Shown here: piece after piece, positions 42,808-50,061 of the stretch | Numbering within the stretch: the first letter of the stretch is position 1 | How the letters are laid out: the number at the start of each line of letters is the position of its first letter | From: Streptomyces venezuelae | GTDB taxonomy: Bacteria; Actinomycetota; Actinomycetes; Streptomycetales; Streptomycetaceae | Assembly (NCBI RefSeq): GCF_008642355.1 | Contig: NZ_CP029193.1 | Span: 5,232,001 to 5,296,000 of the forward strand | DNA length: 64,000 bases | Reading direction: 5' to 3' | Translations under genes and position numbers: made by a program | Notes under the pieces: model-generated | The model's database searches: none | What the model saw: only the letters and a program-made list of their open reading frames with translations | Told to the model about the DNA's origin: nothing

Positions 42808-43458
42808 ATGAACGCGAAGATCGTCCCTCCGTCCGAGGCGGCGTACAACCTGATGTTGATCGTTGCTCAGCCGTACCCCGGTTGTCCGGGGGCGACCCAG
42901 ACGACGTACATCCAGGAGTACCTTTCCGAGGAGCCGGACGACGTTGAGCTGTTCGTACCCGAAGGGTGGGAGCTGCTCGAAGACGAGTCCGAGGAGATCG
43001 TTCGCGGAGCCCACAACTGCGACTGCTGCGGTAACGCGGTCTACGGTCGCCGTTACTGCGAGGGCTGCAACCGAGACGGCGACTGCGACAACTCGCAAGC
43101 CGCGCACTGCTTCACGGGCCACTGTGACGGTACGGGTTGCACCTTCGAGGGCGAATGCGAGCCTGCGCACGACGTGCGTGTCTGGAACGAGGTCGCCGAA
43201 CTCCTGGGGCACTGGGAGGTCAAGGCCGAAGCGTCCGGCCGCGTCCGGGTGACGCAGCGCGAGGGGTACGAGAAGGACGCCGAGTCGGTGTTCACGTCCC
43301 TGTGGTCTGCCTGGCAGTACGCCCAGGGCTGTGCCGAGATGCACGCGCAGATCCTTCGCGACGAGTGCGAGTGCGGCGAATCCGATTGCGGAGTGATGCA
43401 CCCGCACGGAATCCACGTCCAGGAGGTCACGCACAATCACGATCTTTCTCGGTCCTGA
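42808..43458 (+). CDS. cysteine-rich early phage protein
   Basis: A 216-residue protein with a cluster of about ten cysteines at residues 71-115 (CDCCGNAVYGRRYCEGCNRD, GDCDNSQAAHC, CDGTGCTFEGEC) that would hold zinc. A helical domain with HAQILRDECECGESDCGVMH follows. It is the first gene placed behind a hammerhead ribozyme. No family is recognised; nucleic-acid binding is a guess. Confidence 0.65.
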   Translation: MNAKIVPPSEAAYNLMLIVAQPYPGCPGATQTTYIQEYLSEEPDDVELFVPEGWELLEDESEEIVRGAHNCDCCGNAVYGRRYCEGCNRDGDCDNSQAAHCFTGHCDGTGCTFEGECEPAHDVRVWNEVAELLGHWEVKAEASGRVRVTQREGYEKDAESVFTSLWSAWQYAQGCAEMHAQILRDECECGESDCGVMHPHGIHVQEVTHNHDLSRS

Positions 43459-43460
43459 AA

Positions 43461-43474
43461 GGCTAACTTGAACC
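43461..43474 (+). promoter_or_regulatory. repeat-site copy GGCTAACTTGAACC abutting ribozyme B
   Basis: Perfect copy that shares its last base with the start of hammerhead B. No -10 follows at the right distance, so promoter function is unlikely; it behaves as a binding site only. Confidence 0.55.
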
Positions 43475-43537
43475 GGCGAAACACCCTGAAAGGGGGTGTC
43501 CATCGGGAGTGGTGTCCCGGTGCTGACGATGCCAGCC
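43474..43537 (+). ncRNA. type II hammerhead ribozyme B
   Basis: GGC (stem II), GAA 43478-43480, stem III ACACCC/GGGTGT (43481-43486, 43494-43499), C17 at 43500, stem I CATCGGGA/TCCCGGTG around loop GTGGTG (43509-43514), CTGACGA 43523-43529, one extra T, then GCC. Predicted cut between 43500 and 43501, leaving stem I as a 5' hairpin on the message for the gene at 43573. Confidence 0.88.
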
Positions 43538-43572
43538 AAAGCACGCAGAACACACCGCACGTGAGGCATGAA

Positions 43573-43995
43573 ATGCGAATTCCCTTCATTACGAACTGGG
43601 TTCAGCGCCGCAAGCTTCGGGCCGAGGTCAGCCGCCTGGCCTTGCACGCCTTCTACCACTCCCTCGACGAGATCGACGCCCTGGAGGCGCTCCTCGAAGC
43701 GGAGCGACGCAAGGCGATGGAGGCCGAGGTGCAGGCCCGCGTGACGGCCCAGACGCACCGTGCGCTGAATTGCGCCGTTGCCCAGTTCGCCGATGCCTTC
43801 GACAACTCGCTTACCGCTCTGCACCAGGCCGATGGCTTGTCGTACGGCGAGGTGTCGGCGCTTTCCGCGCTGCTGGCTGCGGCTGGCCGCCCGGACGCCG
43901 GTGAGCTCTGGATGAAGCACTACGAGATGGGCAAGGAGCCGGACGAGTCGGAGAACTCGGACGACATCGAAGAGGCCGAAGTTATCGGGGCCTGA
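43573..43995 (+). CDS. early phage protein, helical
   Basis: A 140-residue, almost all-helical protein (MRIPFITNWVQRRKLRAEVS, EIDALEALLEAERRKAMEAE) with an acidic tail (DESENSDDIEEAEVI). A GTG at 43561 is an alternative start. It follows ribozyme B. Function unknown. Confidence 0.6.
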   Translation: MRIPFITNWVQRRKLRAEVSRLALHAFYHSLDEIDALEALLEAERRKAMEAEVQARVTAQTHRALNCAVAQFADAFDNSLTALHQADGLSYGEVSALSALLAAAGRPDAGELWMKHYEMGKEPDESENSDDIEEAEVIGA

Positions 43996-44064
43996 ATCCC
44001 GAAATCCCAAGGGCCGGTCTATCCCCAGGCCGGCACTCCGCCCTGCCCAAAAACGGAAGGACAC

Positions 44065-44073
44065 ATGAAGTAA
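44065..44073 (+). other. start-stop mini-ORF ATG AAG TAA
   Basis: GGAAGGACAC followed by ATG AAG TAA looks like a gene start cut off after two codons, 5 bases before ribozyme C. The same GGACACATG start occurs at 42018. It may mark where a ribozyme-plus-gene unit replaced an older gene, or act as a minimal upstream ORF. Confidence 0.4.
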
Positions 44074-44077
44074 GCAA

Positions 44078-44139
44078 TGGCGAAACCTCCAGAAAGGAGG
44101 TCCACCCGGAGTGGTGTCCGGGTGCTGACGATGCCAGCC
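44078..44139 (+). ncRNA. type II hammerhead ribozyme C
   Basis: TGGC, GAA 44082-44084, stem III ACCTCC/GGAGGT (44085-44090, 44096-44101), C17 at 44102, perfect 8-bp stem I CACCCGGA/TCCGGGTG around GTGGTG (44111-44116), CTGACGA 44125-44131, extra T, GCCA. Predicted cut 44102/44103, upstream of the gene at 44161. Confidence 0.9.
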
Positions 44140-44160
44140 GCATTACACGAAAGAGGCACC

Positions 44161-44664
44161 ATGAACGCGGAAACCTACGGTCACAACTGCGGTGCGCTCG
44201 TTGCGCGTTACGCCGCCGAGCTCGATCGGGCACTACGCATCGAGATCGAACGGCTTGAGAACAACGTGATCGAGCTGCGGAACCAGCACCGCCGATTCTC
44301 GGAGAGGAACAACGGGCGCACTCTGTCCGGCATCTTCGACGTAATCCGCGAACGGAAGGCCGAAGCGAGCGACATGCGTGACGCCCGCGTGCGTCTCGGC
44401 CGGGCTGTCGATGAAATCGATTCCTGTGACCGTGCTATCGAATTCGTCGCGGTCTCGGGCAAGGCCGTGCACGTCGCCGTCATTCGGCGCCAAGCTGCCG
44501 ACCTTGTGGAAGCGGACCGCCTTAACCGCGAATTCCCGGATGTGCAGGGCCCTGCTCGTACCTACATCGCCCAGGGTGCCGACGCGGCCACGAGGCACGC
44601 CAAGTCCCTTGCAGACATTAAGAATTGGCTCACCGAATTGATGGCCTATTCCCCGACGAAGTAA
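44161..44664 (+). CDS. early phage protein, coiled-coil
   Basis: A 167-residue helical protein (RALRIEIERLENNVIELRNQ, IFDVIRERKAEASDMRDARV). ATG 44161 is preceded by GAAAGAGGCACC. It follows ribozyme C, and its TAA is immediately followed by ribozyme D. No family is recognised. Confidence 0.62.
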   Translation: MNAETYGHNCGALVARYAAELDRALRIEIERLENNVIELRNQHRRFSERNNGRTLSGIFDVIRERKAEASDMRDARVRLGRAVDEIDSCDRAIEFVAVSGKAVHVAVIRRQAADLVEADRLNREFPDVQGPARTYIAQGADAATRHAKSLADIKNWLTELMAYSPTK

Positions 44665-44730
44665 CTGGCGAAACACCTTCGGAAGGAGGTGTCGGGGCGG
44701 AGTGGTGTCCGCCTCCTGATGATGCCAGCC
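44665..44730 (+). ncRNA. type II hammerhead ribozyme D (canonical CTGATGA core)
   Basis: CTGGC, GAA 44670-44672, stem III starting ACACCT with a GGAA tetraloop (44673-44692), C17 at 44693, stem I GGGGCGGA/TCCGCCTC around GTGGTG (44702-44707), then CTGATGA 44716-44722, extra T, GCCAG. This copy has the textbook CUGAUGA. Predicted cut 44693/44694, between two genes and directly after the first one's stop. Confidence 0.9.
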
Positions 44731-44752
44731 GCATTGCACGAAAGAGAGTCAC

Positions 44753-45493
44753 ATGTCCAACGAGGCAACCCTTGCCAAGATCCGCGCCATTCTCGCCAAG
44801 GCGGAGGACCCCGGAGTCACCCCCGAGGAATCGGAGGCGTACTTCGGCAAGGCCGCCGAACTGATGGGTAAGTACGGAATCGAGCGCGCCATGCTGGCCG
44901 CGTCCGACCCGACTACCGACAAGGTCATTCAGCGCACCATCGTGATTGAGGGTTCGTACGCTTCGGAGCGTCGACTCCTGGCCGGGCTGATTGCCAAGGC
45001 GGTTAGCGTCGAACCGATCCTGAGCCAGATGCGCAAGCGCGGAGAGAAGCGCTTCACGTACACGGTCGAGCTCTACGGCTTCGAGTCCGACATCGAGCGC
45101 GCCGAAATGCTCTACGCCTCCCTCTCGCTCCAGGCGTCCAACGGGCTGCGGGCCACGCGCCCCGAATGGTGGGAGTCCACCACCCTCGCCACCCACCGCA
45201 AGGCGTGGCTGCGCGGCTTCACGTACACCGTCGTCCAGCGGATCAAGGACGCCGAAGCGCGAGCCAAGGGAGAGGCCGAGGCCGTGCACGGCACGTCCGT
45301 CGCCCTGGTCCTCGCCGACCGCGCGGCCATCGCCAAGCGGGCCGCCGACGAGGCGAACCCGAGCGGCGTCGGCGAGTACAAGCCGCGTACACGCCGGACC
45401 TCCGCCTTCGAGGAGGGCTCGGCCGCCGGTCGCCGGGCCGACATAGGCGCGAAGCGCGTCGGGACCCGTGCCGGCCGATCCATCGCGGCATGA
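44753..45493 (+). CDS. DUF2786-domain protein
   Basis: A 246-residue protein whose N-terminus (ATLAKIRAILAKAEDPGVTP, AEAYFGKAAELM-like EAYFGKAAELMGKYGIE) matches the DUF2786 domain common in phages and mobile elements. A central domain (YTVELYGFESDIERAEMLYA) and a basic C-terminus follow. It is found behind ribozyme D. The role of DUF2786 is unknown, possibly nucleic-acid related. Confidence 0.78.
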   Translation: MSNEATLAKIRAILAKAEDPGVTPEESEAYFGKAAELMGKYGIERAMLAASDPTTDKVIQRTIVIEGSYASERRLLAGLIAKAVSVEPILSQMRKRGEKRFTYTVELYGFESDIERAEMLYASLSLQASNGLRATRPEWWESTTLATHRKAWLRGFTYTVVQRIKDAEARAKGEAEAVHGTSVALVLADRAAIAKRAADEANPSGVGEYKPRTRRTSAFEEGSAAGRRADIGAKRVGTRAGRSIAA

Positions 45494-45573
45494 CGCCCAC
45501 GCCTGCCTGACCACACCCGTACGCCCTGGGCCGCCCTGTCACTGGCGGGGCGGCCCCCTGCCCGAAAGGCACC

Positions 45574-45972
45574 ATGCGCCGCGCCACCCTCATCCTCTAC
45601 GCCGCCGCCAACTTGCGGTGCCCGGACCGCGCCACGTCGATGGCCGACGCCCGGATAGCCCTCTGCCTGGAGTCTGGCGTCCCCATGGAGGACATCGATC
45701 CGGCCTCCGGATACAACCACTCCCGCAGCGCCTACGACCGCGCTCGGGCCTCCTGGGTCGACCTGATCCGCCAACACGGGGCCTCGGAGTTTCACGAGGT
45801 CCGCGACATCGAGTGGGCCCGAGAGCTCTGGGCCGAGAAGCGCCCCCAGTTCGTCGAGGGCGACGACTGGCTGAAGGCCGGGCTCGATGCCCACCACGAG
45901 TTCATTGCCTCGCTCGGCCGCCCGTGCCGCCGGTCGACCTGCATTGCCCACGACACCCCTCCCGAAGCCTGA
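45574..45972 (+). CDS. hypothetical early phage protein
   Basis: A 132-residue protein (MRRATLILYAAANLRCPDRA, YDRARASWVDLIRQHG) with a C-terminal CRRSTC cysteine pair. RBS GAAAGG precedes ATG. There is no ribozyme in the 80-base gap before it, only a GGGCCGCC/GGCGGGGCGGCC hairpin. Function unknown. Confidence 0.6.
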   Translation: MRRATLILYAAANLRCPDRATSMADARIALCLESGVPMEDIDPASGYNHSRSAYDRARASWVDLIRQHGASEFHEVRDIEWARELWAEKRPQFVEGDDWLKAGLDAHHEFIASLGRPCRRSTCIAHDTPPEA

Positions 45973-45981
45973 AAGGCCGAC

Positions 45982-46224
45982 ATGGAAAACCTCCAGGACT
46001 CCATCCGCAGGGTTCTCAGCATGTGCCGCGAAGTCACCGTCTGGCGTGAGGACTTCGACCCCGGCACGGCCGAGTGGTACACCCTGCTCGCTCTCTCCCA
46101 GGAGACGCACAGGCTCCTCATCAGCCTCCCCGCCGAGCTGCTCCCCGAGGAGGAGCGGCCGAGCCCCGCCATGGCCGAGATCCTCGACGCCCTCCAGGAC
46201 GCCACGAAGGAGGGAGCGAAGTGA
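45982..46224 (+). CDS. hypothetical early phage protein
   Basis: An 80-residue acidic helical protein (MENLQDSIRRVLSMCREVTV). It follows the previous gene by nine bases and its stop overlaps the next GTG (GTGA). Function unknown. Confidence 0.6.
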   Translation: MENLQDSIRRVLSMCREVTVWREDFDPGTAEWYTLLALSQETHRLLISLPAELLPEEERPSPAMAEILDALQDATKEGAK

Positions 46225-46640
46225 GCTGGCGATACGACGTGTACGTCTGCCCTGACCCGGATGCGCCGAGCCACGGCCTCTACTGCCACGACCGCATGGA
46301 GCAGGTCGAGGGCACCTTCCATGACTACGGGTACCGCGACGCCTTCAAGCTCGCCCACGAGCGGGCCGAGGAGCACGGTCACGCGGCCGTCTGGTCAACC
46401 TCACCCTTCAACGGGAAGACCACGCTCGTCTATCAGCACATCCGCGGTGGTGGTCCCTGCGAGACCTGCCGGGGGAAGGTGCGCGGCCGGGGCCCCTGGA
46501 CGAGGCACGTCCTCGGCGACCAGTTCATGTGCGAGCAGTGCGCCGCCCAGGCCCGCCGCGAGTGGGGCAAGCGCAACGGTTGGCCCGACTCGGATTGCCC
46601 CTCTTACTGGCCGGTCCTCGACCGCGCGCTGAAGGGCTAG
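46221..46640 (+). CDS. hypothetical early phage protein with zinc-ribbon motif
   Basis: A 139-residue protein from GTG 46221. CETCRGKVRGRGPWTRHVL followed by FMCEQCAAQARREWG gives CxxC...CxxC, a likely zinc ribbon. The N-terminal half (WRYDVYVCPDPDAPSHGLYC) has two more cysteines. Function unknown. Confidence 0.62.
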   Translation: MSWRYDVYVCPDPDAPSHGLYCHDRMEQVEGTFHDYGYRDAFKLAHERAEEHGHAAVWSTSPFNGKTTLVYQHIRGGGPCETCRGKVRGRGPWTRHVLGDQFMCEQCAAQARREWGKRNGWPDSDCPSYWPVLDRALKG

Positions 46641-46643
46641 CTC

Positions 46644-46757
46644 ATGACCGACCGCAACACCGAACCGTGCTTGGGGTGCGGCCTCGTGCCCGAGCTCCTC
46701 GACGAAGACCTGACCTGCGCCCCCTGCCGCGTACGAATCCGACTGGAGAGCAAGTGA
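46644..46757 (+). CDS. 37-residue zinc-ribbon protein
   Basis: Reads MTDRNTEPCLGCGLVPELLD and then LTCAPCRV, a compact CxxC...CxxC ribbon. It starts three bases after the previous stop, and its own stop overlaps the next GTG (GTGA), so spacing supports translation. Confidence 0.58.
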   Translation: MTDRNTEPCLGCGLVPELLDEDLTCAPCRVRIRLESK

Positions 46758-46990
46758 CGACCGTAACCGAGCCCAAGACCGTCACCCTGACCGTTCGCTT
46801 CGAGGTCACGGAGACCACGGTCACCGACGTGGAGGCCACCGTCACCGTCCCGGCCGACATTGCCGACGACGAAGAGGCCCTTCAGGACTGGCTCGACGAG
46901 AACGAGGACGAGTGGCTTGACGCGCACGACACCGACGACGCGCACGACATCTCCCGCGACGTGACCGACATCTACGGCACGGACCTCTGA
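46754..46990 (+). CDS. small acidic early phage protein
   Basis: A 78-residue protein with a Thr/Val-rich beta N-terminus (TVTLTVRFEVTETTVTDVEA) and a strongly acidic C-terminus (LDENEDEWLDAHDTDDAHD), like DNA-mimic or protein-inhibitor phage proteins. No family is recognised. Confidence 0.6.
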   Translation: MTTVTEPKTVTLTVRFEVTETTVTDVEATVTVPADIADDEEALQDWLDENEDEWLDAHDTDDAHDISRDVTDIYGTDL

Positions 46991-47008
46991 CCGTCTGCTT
47001 CAACGCAA

Positions 47009-47041
47009 GCACCCCTCCCCATACGAGGTGGGGAGGGGTGC
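47009..47041 (+). other. 12-bp hairpin with ATACGAGGT loop
   Basis: GCACCCCTCCCC pairs perfectly with GGGGAGGGGTGC. The loop ATACGAGGT also caps the hairpin at 42348-42370. It lies five bases before ribozyme E. No T run follows, so it is not a typical terminator; it might shield the upstream mRNA's 3' end after cleavage. Confidence 0.5.
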
Positions 47042-47046
47042 CCGTG

Positions 47047-47109
47047 GGCGAAACCCGGTGGTGAGCCGGGTCGCGGGGGAGTGGTGTCCCCCGCCTGACG
47101 ATGCCAGCC
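47047..47109 (+). ncRNA. type II hammerhead ribozyme E
   Basis: GGC, GAA 47050-47052, stem III ACCCGG/CCGGGT (47053-47058, 47066-47071), C17 at 47072, perfect 8-bp stem I GCGGGGGA/TCCCCCGC around GTGGTG (47081-47086), CTGACGA 47095-47101, extra T, GCC. Predicted cut 47072/47073, just upstream of the gene at 47112. It is 2.3 kb from copy D, so the family is not merely one local tandem duplication. Confidence 0.88.
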
Positions 47110-47111
47110 AA

Positions 47112-47507
47112 ATGAACACGCCAGCCCAACGAAAGGCACGGTACCTGATGGCCACGACGCACGGCGCCGTCGCGCTCAACAGCGACGAAGCCCGCTACTT
47201 CACGAACGACACCTACCGGATCACACTCCTGTGGGGCGGAGGCAAGGCAACGGTGCACATCTACCAGCACCAGCCGACCATCGACTTCCGCCACGAGATC
47301 AAGTGGGCTGGTTCCCCGTACGAGGTCGCCCCGGATGCCCTCCTGACCGCCGTACTCGACCACGCCCACCAGGCCGGCCGGGACGAGGCCGCCGAGCACC
47401 TGACCGTTCACGCCCTCCGCCAGGAGCACGAGCCCCTCGTCTGGCACGCTCCCGTCGACATGCCGCGACGGCACCGCGAGACCTACGGCCTGGGGGAGGC
47501 CGCGTGA
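47112..47507 (+). CDS. hypothetical early phage protein
   Basis: A 131-residue protein (GAVALNSDEARYFTNDTYRI, LLWGGGKATVHIYQHQPTID) with a beta-rich first half. ATG 47112 is only three bases beyond ribozyme E; a second ATG at 47148 has a better ribosome-site distance. Its end overlaps the next gene (GTGA). Function unknown. Confidence 0.6.
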   Translation: MNTPAQRKARYLMATTHGAVALNSDEARYFTNDTYRITLLWGGGKATVHIYQHQPTIDFRHEIKWAGSPYEVAPDALLTAVLDHAHQAGRDEAAEHLTVHALRQEHEPLVWHAPVDMPRRHRETYGLGEAA

Positions 47508-47815
47508 GCGCCGACACCTTCACCGTGACGTTCGTCGTGCGCTGGGAGAGCGACTCCGAAGGCGTCTCGTACGACATGCCGTCGATGGTCTGCACGGTTG
47601 AGGTGCCGCACGGCTTCAGCGGAAACATGCGGGAAGCCGCCTACCCGCTGGTGGCTCAGCGCATCGTCGACAGCTACCCCAACGGTCCCTCCGACGCCGA
47701 AGCGCCCATCGAGCCGAGCTGGATCTTCGAAGACGACCCGATGTGCATGGTCGAGGCCATCTTCAAGGGCACGCCCGAGCTGCTTGATACCTGGGCCCAC
47801 TCGGAGACGATCTGA
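47504..47815 (+). CDS. hypothetical early phage protein
   Basis: A 103-residue beta-rich protein (TFTVTFVVRWESDSEGVSYD, MVCTVEVPHGFSGNMREAAY). The GTG start and the TGATG end are overlapped with neighbours, coupling it to the methyltransferase gene. Function unknown. Confidence 0.6.
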   Translation: MSADTFTVTFVVRWESDSEGVSYDMPSMVCTVEVPHGFSGNMREAAYPLVAQRIVDSYPNGPSDAEAPIEPSWIFEDDPMCMVEAIFKGTPELLDTWAHSETI

Positions 47816-50034
47816 TGTCCCTGATCCGTCTCGACACGGCTGGCGCCCTCGGCCCGAGGATCGAGCCGGATCTGACCGGACGATCCCAAGAGGAGCTGGA
47901 GGCGATAGCCGCCCCCTTCCCCGCCAGATGGCTGTTCGAGCCCGAACCCGGAGAACCCGACCGCGTGGTCTACCTCTTCTGCGGCCCCGGAGGGCTGGAG
48001 GTCGGAATCCGCGACGTGCTCGGCCTCCAGCTCGACATCGTGGGCGTAGAGCTGAACCGCGACGCCTCGGCCACCGCGACGACAGCCGGATTCCAGCGCA
48101 TCACCATGGACGTGCGCGATCTCGACCCCTGGAACCCGGCGCTTCGATGGGTGCGCGGCCTGATCGTCACCGCGCCGTGCCAGTGCTGGACACCGGCCGG
48201 AAAGCGCGCCGGGCAGGACCCGCGCAACCAGGAACTCCTTCTCGACGTGTTCACCATGGCCTTCGAAGCCACCTTCGGGCACTGGCACGACAGCGGCCCG
48301 TGCGAGTGGGAAGGCGAGTGCCTGATCTGCGGTAACCCCGACTGGGACGGATACTCGGGCTTCACCGGGCCCCTCCTCACCTTCGACGAAGTCCGGTCAC
48401 CGATCGCCGACATGACGGACGAGCGGATCGGCCTGATCGCCGAGGTGCTGATCTGGTCGCTCGCCCTGACAGCCCAGTGGGACAACCTCCGCTGGCTGGC
48501 CATGGAACAGAGCTCGGCCCTGCCGGAGAGCATCCTCGACGGAATACGCGAGGAACTGTGGTCGGCCGACTGGTGCAGCGCGGAGTACCGCGTCCTGGAT
48601 GCCGTGGACTACGGCCTCGCCAGCCGCAGGAAGCGCGTCTTCCTGATGGCGGCCCGACACTCCTACGTCGACATGGAGGCCCTGACCCCCAAGGAGCCGA
48701 TCCCGACCACCACGGCCGCCGAAGCGCTCGGCTGGCCCGAAGGCATCCGCGTCAACACCAGAGGAGTCCGCAAGACAGCGGGCGGCAACTGCTGGAGCGC
48801 GGACAAGCCCGCGACCGGCATCACCTCGAAAATCCGCGGCTGGTACTGGGAGCACGACAAAGACCGGCGCTTCTCGCTCGACGAGGCCGCGCTCCTGGTC
48901 GGCTTCCGCCCCGGCTACCCCTGGACCGGCTCCCGCTCGTCCTGCACGCAGCAGATCGGCGATGTCGTCGCCCCTCCGATGGGGTGCGCCGTGATGGGCG
49001 CCCTCCTCGGAGTGCCATGGGAACCGCCGCTCCGCACCTACCTCGCCGAGATCTACAACCACCCCGCCGCGCCTGTGGCTGCGAACGAAAAGAAAGACAC
49101 CGTGACCATGAAAGCCAAGCTCACCGACCTCAAGGCCGGACAGAAGGTCCGCGCGGTCGGCCGCGACACCCGAGGCCACACCGTCACCCGAGAGGGCTAC
49201 CTCGTGGCCGACCCCATGCACAAGACGGCCGCCTGGGATGGCACGCGAACCAAGGTCATCCGACTGCACGTTGACCCGCGCCTCGAAGCCGCACCCACGC
49301 GTCAGAACTGGGTGACGACGCTCCCGGAGTGGGAGGTCGAGCTCCTCGAAGCCCCCATGCCCGACCCGATCCCGGCCCGCGCGCCAGACACCGAGCAGAG
49401 CACCCAGGACGAACCCCCGACCGTACGACCGGCCGCCCCCCTCATCGGCATCGCGGGTGCAGCCCGAGCGGGCAAGGACACGGCCGCCCAGGCGCTCGCC
49501 GCGCTGGATGGGGAACGCACCTGGCAGCGCCGAGCCTTCGCCGACCCCATGAAGCGCTTCCTGTACGCGCTCAACCCCATGATCGACACCGTGGAGACGG
49601 CCGAGCCTGACGGCCTGGCCCAAGAGGTCGACAAGCACGGGTGGGAGCGGGTGAAGGACTTCAGTTGGGATCTCCGGGGCCTGATGCAGCGGTGCGGGAC
49701 CGAGGCCGGCCGGACCGTGCTCGGCGAGGATGTGTGGGTGAGGGCCCTCTTCAACGACCTGGAGCCCGACGCGCCGACAGTGATCACGGACGTGCGCTTC
49801 CCCAACGAGGCCGAGGAGATCCGGAAGCGCGGCGGCATCGTCATCAAGCTCGTCCGCCCGGATCAGCCAGCCATCCGCGAGGCATCGCACAGCAGTGAAA
49901 CGGCCCTCGATGGGTGGGACTTCGACGCGGTCCTTGAGAACACCGGTAGCCCCGAGGAGCTGGGCCGGGAGGTGCTTCGGGTGATCTCTGCGCACTTGAA
50001 TGGCAAACTTGAACCTGTGCCCATGAAGGGGTAA
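47815..50034 (+). CDS. fusion of DNA (cytosine-5)-methyltransferase and deoxynucleoside monophosphate kinase
   Basis: A 739-residue two-enzyme protein. Residues 1-430 are a C5-methyltransferase: motif I FCGPGGLEVGI (about residue 54), motif IV TAPCQCWTPAGKR with catalytic Cys (about 120), SRRKRVFLMAAR (QxRxR-like), and C-terminal QIGDVVAPPMGCAVM. After a linker, residues 540-739 are a T4 gp1-type dNMP kinase: IGIAGAARAGKDTAAQAL (P-loop), ADPMKRFLYALNP, LGEDVWVRALF, VITDVRFPNEAEEI. An internal ATG (KAKLTDLKAGQK) could allow the kinase half alone. It may protect phage DNA and supply precursors. Confidence 0.87.
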   Translation: MSLIRLDTAGALGPRIEPDLTGRSQEELEAIAAPFPARWLFEPEPGEPDRVVYLFCGPGGLEVGIRDVLGLQLDIVGVELNRDASATATTAGFQRITMDVRDLDPWNPALRWVRGLIVTAPCQCWTPAGKRAGQDPRNQELLLDVFTMAFEATFGHWHDSGPCEWEGECLICGNPDWDGYSGFTGPLLTFDEVRSPIADMTDERIGLIAEVLIWSLALTAQWDNLRWLAMEQSSALPESILDGIREELWSADWCSAEYRVLDAVDYGLASRRKRVFLMAARHSYVDMEALTPKEPIPTTTAAEALGWPEGIRVNTRGVRKTAGGNCWSADKPATGITSKIRGWYWEHDKDRRFSLDEAALLVGFRPGYPWTGSRSSCTQQIGDVVAPPMGCAVMGALLGVPWEPPLRTYLAEIYNHPAAPVAANEKKDTVTMKAKLTDLKAGQKVRAVGRDTRGHTVTREGYLVADPMHKTAAWDGTRTKVIRLHVDPRLEAAPTRQNWVTTLPEWEVELLEAPMPDPIPARAPDTEQSTQDEPPTVRPAAPLIGIAGAARAGKDTAAQALAALDGERTWQRRAFADPMKRFLYALNPMIDTVETAEPDGLAQEVDKHGWERVKDFSWDLRGLMQRCGTEAGRTVLGEDVWVRALFNDLEPDAPTVITDVRFPNEAEEIRKRGGIVIKLVRPDQPAIREASHSSETALDGWDFDAVLENTGSPEELGREVLRVISAHLNGKLEPVPMKG
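50002..50015 (+). promoter_or_regulatory. repeat-site copy GGCAAACTTGAACC
   Basis: Plus-strand copy inside the last codons of the fusion gene (NGKLEP), 60 bases before the next gene. Confidence 0.5.
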
Positions 50035-50042
50035 GTTGAACC
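50029..50042 (+). promoter_or_regulatory. repeat-site copy GGGTAAGTTGAACC before a ribosome site
   Basis: Overlaps the stop of the fusion gene and is followed at once by AGGAAAGAGGAGGAG and the ATG at 50062, as at the portal gene. Two copies 27 bases apart. Confidence 0.5.
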
Positions 50043-50061
50043 AGGAAAGAGGAGGAGCCCC

